Below, one piece after another: positions 27,697 to 35,353 of a stretch of DNA of 64,000 bases. The first letter of the stretch is position 1. Each line of letters starts with the position of its first letter. A program made the position numbers and the translations under genes. The notes beneath the pieces were generated by a model. That model worked only from the letters and a program-made list of their open reading frames with translations. It was not told the DNA's origin and searched no databases. The stretch comes from Mycobacterium lepraemurium (GTDB lineage: Bacteria; Actinomycetota; Actinomycetes; Mycobacteriales; Mycobacteriaceae), in assembly GCA_002291465.1 (NCBI GenBank), contig CP021238.1, positions 3,348,001 through 3,412,000 on the forward strand, written 5' to 3'.

Positions 27697-27913
27697 GCTG
27701 CTCCTCCCAATCTAAAGGCTGTCCCGACAGCGTCTGCCCAGGTGTGGCCCACCGCACCAAAGACCGATCCCAATACCGATCCAAAGACCGATTGGATCAA
27801 CAGTGCGCGCGACCGGGCTATTTCCCGGCGCTGTCCGGCCCCATTTCCCGCAGCTTCCCGGGCCCGGTCAGACCCCGATCGGACCGGATCCGCCGTGGCG
27901 TTAGTGTGACGCC
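27697..27913. promoter_or_regulatory. sigH / SDR divergent intergenic region
   Basis: 217 bases. It contains two copies of CCAAAGACCGAT (near 27757 and 27782) with a related CCGATCC between them. SigH autoregulates through GGAA/GTT-type promoters in other mycobacteria, but I could not find a convincing match here. No gene is supported. Confidence 0.4.
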
Positions 27914-28762
27914 ATGTCCCTGAATGGCAAGACCATGTTCATCTCCGGCGCCAGTCGCGGTATCGGCCTGGCGATCGCCAAGCGCGCCGCCCAGGACGGC
28001 GCCAACATCGCGCTGATCGCCAAGACGGCCGAGCCGCACCCGAAGCTGCCGGGGACGGTGTACACGGCGGCCAAGGAGCTCGAGGAAGCGGGCGGACAGG
28101 CCCTGCCGATCGTGGGCGACGTCCGCGACCCGGAGTCGGTGGAGGCCGCCGTCGCCAAGACCGTCGAGCAGTTCGGCGGCATCGACATCTGCGTCAACAA
28201 CGCCTCGGCGATCAACCTGGGTTCCATCACCGAGGTGCCGATGAAGCGGTTCGACCTGATGAACGGCATCCAGGTGCGCGGCACCTACGCGGTGTCGCAG
28301 GCGTGCATCCCGCACCTGAAGGGCCGGGAGAACCCGCACATCCTGACGCTGTCGCCGCCGGTGCTGCTCAGCAAGGAGTGGTTGAAGCCGACCGCCTACA
28401 TGATGGCCAAATTCGGTATGACGTTGTGCGCGTTGGGCATCGCCGAGGAGATGCGCGAGGCCGGCATCGCCTCGAACACGCTGTGGCCGCGCACGCTGGT
28501 GGCGACGGCCGCGGTGCAGAACCTGCTCGGCGGGGACGAGGCCATGGGCCGGGCCCGCAAGCCCGAGGTGTATTCGGACGCCGCCTACGTCATCCTCAAC
28601 AAGCTGGCCCGCGAGTTCACCGGAAACATGCTGCTGTGCGAGGATGTGCTGGTGGAATCCGGCGTCACCGACCTGTCGGTGTACAACTGCGTGCCGGGAT
28701 CCCAACTGGGCGTGGACTTTTGGGTAGACGGCGTCAACCCGCCGGGATACACCGGCCCCTAG
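27914..28762 (+). CDS. Short-chain dehydrogenase (HSDL2-like)
   Basis: 282 residues. Rossmann motif ISGASRGIGLAIAK (about residues 10-23), NNASAI, and catalytic YMMAK near 168 with Ser in LTLSPP. The long insert after the first helix (KTAEPHPKLPGTVYTAAKE) is typical of the HSDL2-type SDR subgroup. NAD(P)-dependent oxidoreductase, substrate unknown. Equivalent to Rv3224. In M. tuberculosis Rv3224A/B and Rv3225c follow; here they are absent and the accessory region begins. Confidence 0.87.
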   Translation: MSLNGKTMFISGASRGIGLAIAKRAAQDGANIALIAKTAEPHPKLPGTVYTAAKELEEAGGQALPIVGDVRDPESVEAAVAKTVEQFGGIDICVNNASAINLGSITEVPMKRFDLMNGIQVRGTYAVSQACIPHLKGRENPHILTLSPPVLLSKEWLKPTAYMMAKFGMTLCALGIAEEMREAGIASNTLWPRTLVATAAVQNLLGGDEAMGRARKPEVYSDAAYVILNKLAREFTGNMLLCEDVLVESGVTDLSVYNCVPGSQLGVDFWVDGVNPPGYTGP

Positions 28763-28783
28763 GAGCGGCTGTTCGTCAGCCGC

Positions 28784-29794
28784 TCAGCAGAAGGTGACGA
28801 CGACCTTGTCGGCGGCGCCGGGAATACGGGCCAGTTCGAGCGCCTCGCCGACGCGGTCGAACGGAATGGTGTGGCTGACGATCAGCTCGTACTTCTCCCA
28901 GTTCCTCACCAGATCGCGAGTCACGTCGAAGATTTCATCCGGATAACCCATGCTCCCGACGATGGTGATCTCGTTGCTCATCACGTTGATCAGGTCGATG
29001 GGTGCCGGTTCTTTGTGCACGCCAACGGTTCCCAGCGTGGCGCCTTTCTTGGCGGCGGCCAGCGCGGTGCTGACTACGGCCGGTGCGCCGGCGGCGTCGA
29101 GGTAGATGTCGGTGCCGGCCTTGCCGGGGAACATGCTCTCGCCCGAGCCGTGCAGCTCGACCAGACGCGCCGCCACATCCTCTTCGGCGGAGTTGACGAC
29201 CGCGTCGGCGCCGATCCGCAATGCCTTGTCCAGGCGCGCGGGAATCAGATCGATGACCACGACGTGCTGCACGCCGCGGGATTTGAAGGCCAGCGTGGCG
29301 CCCAGCCCGATCGGGCCGGCGCCGAAGACGACGACCTTGTCCGTGGGTCGGGGTTGACAGCGGTTGACGCCGTGGCGCGCGACGGCCATCGGTTCGTTGA
29401 GCGCCGCCACCTCCCACGGGATGTGGTCCGGAATCACCTCGAGACTTGTTCCGCGGACGGCATTTTCGATCAGCAGGTAGTCGGCGAGCGCCCCGCTGGC
29501 TCCGCCGTTGCCGATGATGCCGCTGGGCGCAGCCATCGGGTTGATGACGACGTGGTCACCGACGGCCAGCCCGGTCACCTCGGAGCCGACCTCGACGACC
29601 TCGCCGGCCGGTTCGTGCCCGAGCGGGGTGTGTCCCTGCCGCGGCGGGACGCCGCCGATGCTGATGTAGAACGCGTCGGAGCCGCAGATGCCGCAGGCAC
29701 GCATCCGCACCAGCACGTCGCGCGGGCCCCCGTCGGGGCGCTCGACGTCGATGACCTCGGCCCGGTCCGGGCCGGTAACCACGGATGCTTTCAC
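28784..29794 (-). CDS. Zinc-type medium-chain alcohol dehydrogenase
   Basis: 336 residues. Catalytic zinc site CGICGSD (Cys near 34) and GHEPAGEVVEVG (His/Glu near 60). Nucleotide-binding GAGPIGLGATLAF near 160. The four-cysteine structural zinc loop is missing, replaced by INPMAAPSGIIGN. It oxidises an alcohol or polyol; substrate unknown. GTG 29794 overlaps the stop of the sulfotransferase (GTGA), so it is the last gene of a four-gene minus-strand operon (MBL hydrolase, SDR, sulfotransferase, ADH). Confidence 0.85.
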   Translation of the reverse strand: MKASVVTGPDRAEVIDVERPDGGPRDVLVRMRACGICGSDAFYISIGGVPPRQGHTPLGHEPAGEVVEVGSEVTGLAVGDHVVINPMAAPSGIIGNGGASGALADYLLIENAVRGTSLEVIPDHIPWEVAALNEPMAVARHGVNRCQPRPTDKVVVFGAGPIGLGATLAFKSRGVQHVVVIDLIPARLDKALRIGADAVVNSAEEDVAARLVELHGSGESMFPGKAGTDIYLDAAGAPAVVSTALAAAKKGATLGTVGVHKEPAPIDLINVMSNEITIVGSMGYPDEIFDVTRDLVRNWEKYELIVSHTIPFDRVGEALELARIPGAADKVVVTFC

Positions 29795-30975
29795 GACGTG
29801 CCTTCCAGTTCAATGTCGAAGGTGTCGAGGTATTCGGCGAAGATCGGCTGGAGCGCTTCGACGGTCAGGCCGTATTCGTCGAGGCGATAGGCGTTGAGCG
29901 CGAACCGGTCCTGCGGGTGGTGAGCGAGCCAATTGCGCATGCGCGCTTCGGTTTCGACGGTCAACGGCTCGTCGGCCCACTCGTAGATGCGCCGCATGAC
30001 GTCCATCGGGTCGCACATCATCTCGTGGTAGTACATGTGGAAGAAGCGCTCGTCGCCGATGCGCTCGCGGGCCCGCAGCGGCCGGTCGACGTGGTAGCGC
30101 ATCTGCCACATCGCCAGCCGGCCCATCTCCGTCTGATCGAGAAGCTCGGTGTTCATCACCAGGCTCTGCGGCAGCCGCCACAGGTTGCACAGCGAACCGG
30201 TCGCCTTGTACGGGTCGCGGTGGGCCCAGATCAGCCGGGCGTCCGGGAAAACCTTGAGCAGCGCCTCGATGTGCACCGAATGCGACGGCATCTTCAGGCT
30301 CCAGCTGCCCGGGGCGGTGGACTGCAGCACCTGCAGGTATCGCTTCTGGTACTCGTACATGCTGCTCATGTCGGCCTCGTCGAACAGCCATCGCGCGTAG
30401 CGGCCCGTGGGCAGGAAGGAATCCCAGGACAGGCCCTTGAAGTCCTGGTTGTGAATGAACATGTCCTCGGTCGGGCCGTCGGCGTCTTCCCAGTGCGGCA
30501 GCGGCATTTTCGCCCGCGTCACGGCCTCCAGGATCTTGCGCTGCTCGTCCAACAGGGCCAGGCAGCGCGGGTCGGTGCGCAGCGTCTCGGTGCTCGCCGG
30601 CGGGACCGGATGCACGCACTGCCAGTGCAGCAGCGACCGCCGGGCCGGGTTCTGGTCAAGCAGGTAACTGATGACCGTGGTGCCGGTGCGCGGCATGCCG
30701 AGCACGATGAGCGGCCGCTCGACCGGCGCGTCGAGCACCTCGGGGTGGTCCTGGATGTAGGCGTGCACCTCTAGGCGCCGGCCCAGCGCGTTGGTGGCGT
30801 CGTCGAGGACTCGCTGGCGCCCGAACGGCGTGAAGACCGGCGAAGTGTTGACCTCGTCGACGATCAGCACCAGGCCCTCTCGCCAAGAGTCGGAGTCGAT
30901 TTCGCTGAGGCCGGTGCGCTGCGCGGCCAGCTTGAAGACGTCTTCGGCGGTGGTGATGTTGTCGAAGTCGCTCAT
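29791..30975 (-). CDS. Sulfotransferase (STF family)
   Basis: 394 residues. 5'-phosphosulfate loop LGMPRTGTTVISYLLDQNPA (about residues 91-110) and 3'-phosphate region FPDARLIWAHRDPYKATGS (near 240) are the PAPS-binding signatures of mycobacterial STF proteins. It would transfer sulfate to a lipid, sterol or glycolipid. Its operon also holds an alkylsulfatase-like MBL hydrolase (now broken), so sulfate-ester turnover is a plausible theme. ATG 30975 lies 4 bases after the SDR stop. Confidence 0.82.
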   Translation of the reverse strand: MSDFDNITTAEDVFKLAAQRTGLSEIDSDSWREGLVLIVDEVNTSPVFTPFGRQRVLDDATNALGRRLEVHAYIQDHPEVLDAPVERPLIVLGMPRTGTTVISYLLDQNPARRSLLHWQCVHPVPPASTETLRTDPRCLALLDEQRKILEAVTRAKMPLPHWEDADGPTEDMFIHNQDFKGLSWDSFLPTGRYARWLFDEADMSSMYEYQKRYLQVLQSTAPGSWSLKMPSHSVHIEALLKVFPDARLIWAHRDPYKATGSLCNLWRLPQSLVMNTELLDQTEMGRLAMWQMRYHVDRPLRARERIGDERFFHMYYHEMMCDPMDVMRRIYEWADEPLTVETEARMRNWLAHHPQDRFALNAYRLDEYGLTVEALQPIFAEYLDTFDIELEGTS

Positions 30976-30979
30976 GGCC

Positions 30980-31729
30980 TTAGACCGTCAGGTATCCGCC
31001 GTCGACCGCAATCGTGCTGCCCGTGATGTACGACGCCGCCTCGGTACACAGGAACAGCGTGGCCCCGGCGCAGTCCGCGGGCGTGCCCGGCCGGCCCAGC
31101 GGGGTGTGAAAACCGATCTCGACGTCCATCACTTCGGGAATTCCCATGGCGGGGTGGGTCGTTCGGGTGTCGATCAGTCCAGGGGCGATGGCGTTGACCC
31201 GGATCCCGTCGCCGGCCGAGCGGCGGCACAGGTTCATGGTCAGGGCGACCAGCCCCATCTTCGACGACGCGTAGCCGGGGACGAAGACCGCCGAGCGGAA
31301 CGCCGACATCGAGACGACGTTGACCACACTGGCGCCGCCGGCGGCCCGGCTGGACTTGAGCAGGTCATGACAGCGCATGGTCAGCCGCATCGGGCCGAAC
31401 ATGTTCTGCGCCACCGAGACGACGTAGCCGTCCCGGTCGTATTCGTCTCCCGAGGGGTAGGGACCGCCGGCGTTGTTGACCAGTATGTCCAGACCGGACA
31501 GTGAGTTCGCTAGGGCTTCAACGGATTCCGGATCATGGATGTAGCACTGCCGGTAGCTGAACGCACCGAGGTCGGTGTCGGGGTAGTCGGCGGCCGCGGC
31601 GCGGGTTCCGGTCACCGTGACGGCGGCCCCGGAGTCGGCGAAGGCGGTAGCGATCGCGTTGCCGATGCCGCTGGTGCCGCCGGTCACCAGCACCCGAGCG
31701 TCGGTGAAGTCGAAGTGGACGGTGTTTAT
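30980..31729 (-). CDS. Short-chain dehydrogenase with apparent ATA start codon
   Basis: About 249 residues: NTVHFDFTDARVLVTGGTSG with the GGTSGIG cofactor loop, NNAGG, and catalytic Ser plus YASSK. C-terminus AVDGGYLTV is typical. The expected start is at 31729-31727, directly overlapping the stop of the MBL gene, but the codon is ATA and the overlap reads ATAA instead of the usual ATGA. No in-frame ATG, GTG or TTG with a ribosome binding site is close. A single G-to-A change would explain both the lost start and the TAA stop upstream. Translation may be impaired, so this may be a pseudogene although the frame is open. Confidence 0.72.
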   Translation of the reverse strand: MNTVHFDFTDARVLVTGGTSGIGNAIATAFADSGAAVTVTGTRAAAADYPDTDLGAFSYRQCYIHDPESVEALANSLSGLDILVNNAGGPYPSGDEYDRDGYVVSVAQNMFGPMRLTMRCHDLLKSSRAAGGASVVNVVSMSAFRSAVFVPGYASSKMGLVALTMNLCRRSAGDGIRVNAIAPGLIDTRTTHPAMGIPEVMDVEIGFHTPLGRPGTPADCAGATLFLCTEAASYITGSTIAVDGGYLTV

Positions 31730-32991
31730 TCCGGGTCCCTCAATTCGCAGATCGATTTGGTGAGCCAGGCTTTCTCCCAGAAGTTTTCGGTGCCGGCCAG
31801 CAGCACCTCGTGGGCGTCGGCGGCGACCGCACGCGCCCGGGCGTACGACAGTTCGGCGGCCAGGACGAGGTCGGTGGACGCAGCGCCTGCACCGGCTGCC
31901 CGGCGTCCAGGTGAGCGCGGGCCGCCTCGTCCAGCGTCTCGGCGCCGGCGGCGTCGACCACGTCGGCAGCGACGGAATCCGGTGGCACACCGTACAACTC
32001 GGTGGTGGAGCGGTGCCGGAACCATCCGGTGTACATCTCCCAGATGGCCCGCACATTCCACGAGGTCTTGCCGTACCCCTCGCCGATGTCGAACCGCTCG
32101 GGCACCCTGACCTCGCGCATGGCCGTGTACAGGTCGGCGCCGGAATTCATCAGCTCGGCGGTGCGGTCGTGCACGGCCCGCATGGCGTCGCGCAGCGCGG
32201 TGACTTCCTCGGCGATGCGGTCGGCGCCCTCGATGGGGGCGAAGTGACCGGTGATCAGTCGCTGCGGCCCGCACTCCAGCACGGTGTTCAACGACTCGAT
32301 GTAGAGGATGGGGTCGCGCTACCGGTCGCCGCGGATGGTCATCAGGTTGGGAACATGGCCGAACAGCGGCCCGAACAGATTGCCGGTGAACAGGATTCGC
32401 TGCCTCGGGCAGCCACACCACCAGCGCGTCGGTGGTCTCCCCGCCCGGCGTCCACGCCAGCTCGAAGACCCGCCTGCCGACACGCAGGTTCATGCGCTGG
32501 TCGAAGGTAACGGTCGGCTCGGGGAAGGTGAAGTCGAGCGCGGCGGGCGCGATGGTCTTGAAGTGCTCGAGCATGGCGTCAGAGAACTTCTGGAAGGCGA
32601 ACGACGTCTTGGGCACCCGATAGCCCATCAGCAGCGCGTTGTCGTCGCGCCAGTATCGATAGTTGCGATGCATGACGATGTCGGTGCCACGGTCGTCGCT
32701 GTCGTCGGCGCCGTCGCGCAGCGCGTTCACGCCACCCCAGTGGTCGGCGTGTCCCTGGGTGGCGATGATGGCCCGCGCCGGACCGGAGACGTCGGCAAAA
32801 GCCTTGCGGTGCAACGGCCCTTCGAAGACCAGCCCGGTGTTGACGATCACCCGCCCGTCGTCGGTGGCCACCGCATAGGAGTTCGAGACCCTGGGTGACA
32901 TCCAGACGTCGTCGCCCAGCGGCGTCGCCGGGGCGCCGGTGGCGGCCGCCAGATCGCCGGTTCCGGGTCGCTCCCGGTGAACCCCAGCCAT
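31726..32991 (-). pseudogene. Metallo-beta-lactamase fold alkylsulfatase-like hydrolase, disrupted
   Basis: The first 200 residues (ATG 32991) are an MBL hydrolase: VIVNTGLVFEGPLHRKAF, then ATQGHADHWGGVNAL, the HxHxDH metal motif with Gln in place of the first His. The C-terminal part (SWNVRAIWEMYTGWFRH, later TENFWEKAWLTKS) resembles the dimerisation domain of alkylsulfatases. The frame breaks near 32405 (one extra base between WLPE and QRILFTGNL), a TAG stands at 32321-32319 where GDRYRDP is expected, and the frame shifts again near 31880-31900. First gene of the operon; clearly non-functional as read. Confidence 0.83.
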
Positions 32992-33001
32992 GACTGGCGA
33001 T

Positions 33002-33019
33002 CCTCTACATTTCTAGAGG
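33002..33019. promoter_or_regulatory. Palindromic operator candidate between MBL operon and SDR-TetR pair
   Basis: Inverted repeat CCTCTA-N6-TAGAGG (33002-33007 and 33014-33019), centred between divergent starts at 32991 and 33086. Size and position suit a TetR dimer; the TetR gene at 33861 is the obvious candidate. Inference from symmetry and context. Confidence 0.55.
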
Positions 33020-33085
33020 TAAAGTCAATATGTTGCGGCGGGTTGCGGCTTGCTGCGGCGCGTTGCGGCGGTGAAAGGGATTTCC

Positions 33086-33857
33086 ATGGGTCTTCGCGGT
33101 CTGGACGACAAGGTCGCTGTCGTGGGCGGCGGGGCCACCGGCATCGGTGCGGCGACGGCCGCCCGGCTGGCCGGGGAAGGCTGCCGCGTGGTCATCGGCG
33201 ACGTGGCCGTCGACGCCGCGCGGCAGACGACCGACCGCATCGCCGCCGCCGGCGGCACGGCGGACCCAGGTGGCCTTCGACCTCGCCGACCCGACATCGG
33301 TCGCCGCCCTGGTCTACTGTGCCGCAACGACTTACGGCGGCGTGGACCTGCTGTTCAACGTGGGCGCCGACATGAGCACCATCCGGGCCGACACCGACGT
33401 GGTCGATACCGACTTCGCCGTCTGGGACCGGGTGATGACAGTCAGCCTGCGCGGTTATGTGGCCGCCATGAAATATGCCATCCCGCGCATGCTGGACCGC
33501 GGCGGAGGGGCCATCGTCAACATGTCGTCGGCCGCGGCGTTTCAGGGTGAGCCCACCCGGCCGGCCTATGCCACCGCGAAAGCCAGCATCGGCGCTCTCA
33601 CCCGCCACGTCGCGTCGCGGTGGGGCAAGGACAACATCCGGTGCAACGCGGTCGCGCCCGGGTTCACCGCCACCGAGACCATCCGGTCGGTGCCGCAATG
33701 GCCGGAGCTGGAAGCCGCCGCGCTCAAGCGAATTCGTGGGCCGCGCGTCGGCGACCCGGCCGACGTTGCCGCGCTGGTCGCGTTTCTGCTCTCCGCCGAG
33801 GGTGATTGGATCAACGGTCAGGTCATCAACATCGACGGCGGCACCGTCCTTCGGTGA
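33086..33857 (+). pseudogene. Short-chain dehydrogenase, one-base frameshift
   Basis: Starts MGLRGLDDKVAVVGGGATGI (cofactor loop GGGATGIGAA) from ATG 33086 in one frame and continues ...VAFDLADPTSVAALV to INIDGGTVLR in the next. The switch is at 33262-33264: removing one G from GCGG joins RIAAAGGTA to TQVAFDL. The second part holds NMSSAAAF, catalytic YATAK and TETIRS. 256 residues when repaired. Substrate unknown. It precedes a TetR gene by 3 bases and was probably co-transcribed with it. Confidence 0.82.
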
Positions 33858-33860
33858 CTC

Positions 33861-34484
33861 ATGGCAGCCGACTCCCGATCCCGCAGGCGTGACGGCGACG
33901 AACGCCGCCGCCAGCTGTGTGACGCCGCGATCCGGGTGCTCGCCGAGCACGGCTCGCGCGGACTGACGCACGGGCAGGTCGACCGTTACGCCGGCGTCCC
34001 CGAGGGCACCACGTCGTACTACTACCGCACCCGTGCCGCGCTGCTGCAAGGAGTCGGCAAGCGGGTGGCCGAGATCGACGTCGCCAACCTGCAGTCGGTG
34101 ATCGACGAGCCACTCGATCCGCAGTCGCCGTTCGCGCACCTGGCCCGGCTCACCATGATGCAAGCCAGCGGGCCCGGGCTGATGTTGAACCGGGCGCGCC
34201 ACGAGCTGCTGCTGAGCGCTGCCCGCGATCCCGGACTGGCCGAAACCTCCCAGGTTTTCGCCGGCCGGATCAACTCGATGGCCCAGGATGCGATCGCCCA
34301 CCTCCAGCCCGACATCCGCGACCCGGCGCTGTTGGACGCGCAGACCACCGTCGTGACGACATTTATCGCCGGTGTCTTCACCCGGCTGGCGGCCGGTGAC
34401 CGCAACGTCGGCGACGCCGAGCAACTCACCCATCTGCTGGAGGCGGTGGCCACCGCGGTAGCACTGCGGGCGCAGCGAAGTTAG
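33861..34484 (+). CDS. TetR-family transcriptional regulator
   Basis: 207 residues. N-terminal basic DERRRQLCDAAIRVLAEHGS leads to the helix-turn-helix HGQVDRYAGVPEGTTSYYYR; the Tyr-rich TSYYYRTRAALL end of the HTH is typical of this family. The C-terminal ligand domain is helical and unspecific. It follows the SDR by 3 bases and probably controls this and the divergent MBL operon through the palindrome at 33002-33019. Confidence 0.82.
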   Translation: MAADSRSRRRDGDERRRQLCDAAIRVLAEHGSRGLTHGQVDRYAGVPEGTTSYYYRTRAALLQGVGKRVAEIDVANLQSVIDEPLDPQSPFAHLARLTMMQASGPGLMLNRARHELLLSAARDPGLAETSQVFAGRINSMAQDAIAHLQPDIRDPALLDAQTTVVTTFIAGVFTRLAAGDRNVGDAEQLTHLLEAVATAVALRAQRS

Positions 34485-34563
34485 CTTGGCGGCGAAAAGC
34501 GCTCCGGGGTCCGTCGCTTCGACATACCGTTGATGCCGATTCGCGTGCCCACAGGAGGATTCG

Positions 34564-34813
34564 ATGGACATGAAGCGTTGTGCCGAGCGCTTTTGCCGGT
34601 ACCGGCGTGCTGGCGTTGGCCGGGCTGGTGACGATCGGCGTGGGCGTCAGCAGCGCCGAGACGATTCAGACCGAGGGCAACTATCCCACCCGGGAGGCAT
34701 GTCAAGATGCCGGCCCGGGCGTGAAGGCGTCCACGCCGGGGAACTGGAACAACTTCTGGTGCATTCCGGACCGGAACGTCAACGGCAACTGGAAGTTGGT
34801 GCTGAGCAACTGA
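34564..34813 (+). pseudogene. Small secreted protein, frameshift in signal peptide
   Basis: An AGGAGG ribosome binding site serves ATG 34564 (MDMKRCAERF), but after ten codons the frame goes wrong at a run of four T (34591-34594). With three T the protein would read on into AGTGVLALAGLVTIGVGVSS, a good signal peptide with SSA-ET cleavage, and a mature part of about 50 residues with two cysteines (EACQDAG, NNFWCIPDRN). GTG 34580 could start the second frame but lacks the positive n-region and a ribosome binding site. Function unknown. Its last 82 bases lie in the 311-bp duplication. Confidence 0.68.
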
Positions 34814-35042
34814 TCCGCGCCGGTTGGTGGCGGGCCGTCTGGCCACCCCTCAGGGCGCCGGCGCCCCAGGAAACGTAGGCGCGCATCTCATCGCCGCTGC
34901 CCCCCAGATTCCTTGTGTAACTTTGGTTTCTGTGGTCACATTGCGGGGTTTTCTGTCGGTGGGCTGCCCTAGTTTCGGGGGCATGAGTTCGGGCAGCATC
35001 ATCGATCGGGACGCGATCAGCGCGGCCTTCGATGCGCTCGAT
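34732..35042 (+). repeat. 311-bp tandem duplication, copy 1
   Basis: By eye identical over the full 311 bases to 35043-35353 and directly adjacent. It contains the 3' end of the small secreted protein gene, the intergenic region, and the first 20 codons of the 13E12 gene (ATG at 34983). Flanking bases differ on both sides (C versus T before, C versus G after), so the borders are exact. Confidence 0.93.
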
Positions 35043-35189
35043 CACGCCGGGGAACTGGAACAACTTCTGGTGCATTCCGGACCGGAACGTCAACGGCAAC
35101 TGGAAGTTGGTGCTGAGCAACTGATCCGCGCCGGTTGGTGGCGGGCCGTCTGGCCACCCCTCAGGGCGCCGGCGCCCCAGGAAACGTAG
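34983..35189 (+). pseudogene. Chimeric 13E12 N-terminal fragment made by the duplication
   Basis: Starts like the 13E12 protein (MSSGSIIDRDAISAAFDALD) and after 20 codons runs over the duplication joint into an unrelated frame (HAGELEQLLVHSGPERQRQL...) ending at TGA/TAG near 35189. 68 codons. Product not expected to be functional. Confidence 0.75.
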
Positions 35190-35353
35190 GCGCGCATCTC
35201 ATCGCCGCTGCCCCCCAGATTCCTTGTGTAACTTTGGTTTCTGTGGTCACATTGCGGGGTTTTCTGTCGGTGGGCTGCCCTAGTTTCGGGGGCATGAGTT
35301 CGGGCAGCATCATCGATCGGGACGCGATCAGCGCGGCCTTCGATGCGCTCGAT
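35043..35353 (+). repeat. 311-bp tandem duplication, copy 2
   Basis: Second copy, continuous with the full 13E12 gene. It carries a remnant of the secreted protein gene end (35043-35124) without its start. Perfect identity means a very recent event or an assembly artefact. 311 is not a multiple of three. Confidence 0.93.

Noticed and set aside
27757..27795. CCAAAGACCGAT repeats upstream of sigH as SigH promoter elements
   Set aside because: They do not match GGAA/GTT-type SigH promoters; only noted as repeats in the intergenic entry.
33029..33075. Repeated GTTGCGGC units before the SDR gene as a possible direct repeat array
   Set aside because: Irregular spacing and short units; could be simple low-complexity sequence in GC-rich DNA.
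32192..34571. 459-codon minus-strand frame opposite the SDR and TetR genes (33192-34571)
   Set aside because: The plus-strand SDR/TetR genes have clear motifs; the antisense frame does not.
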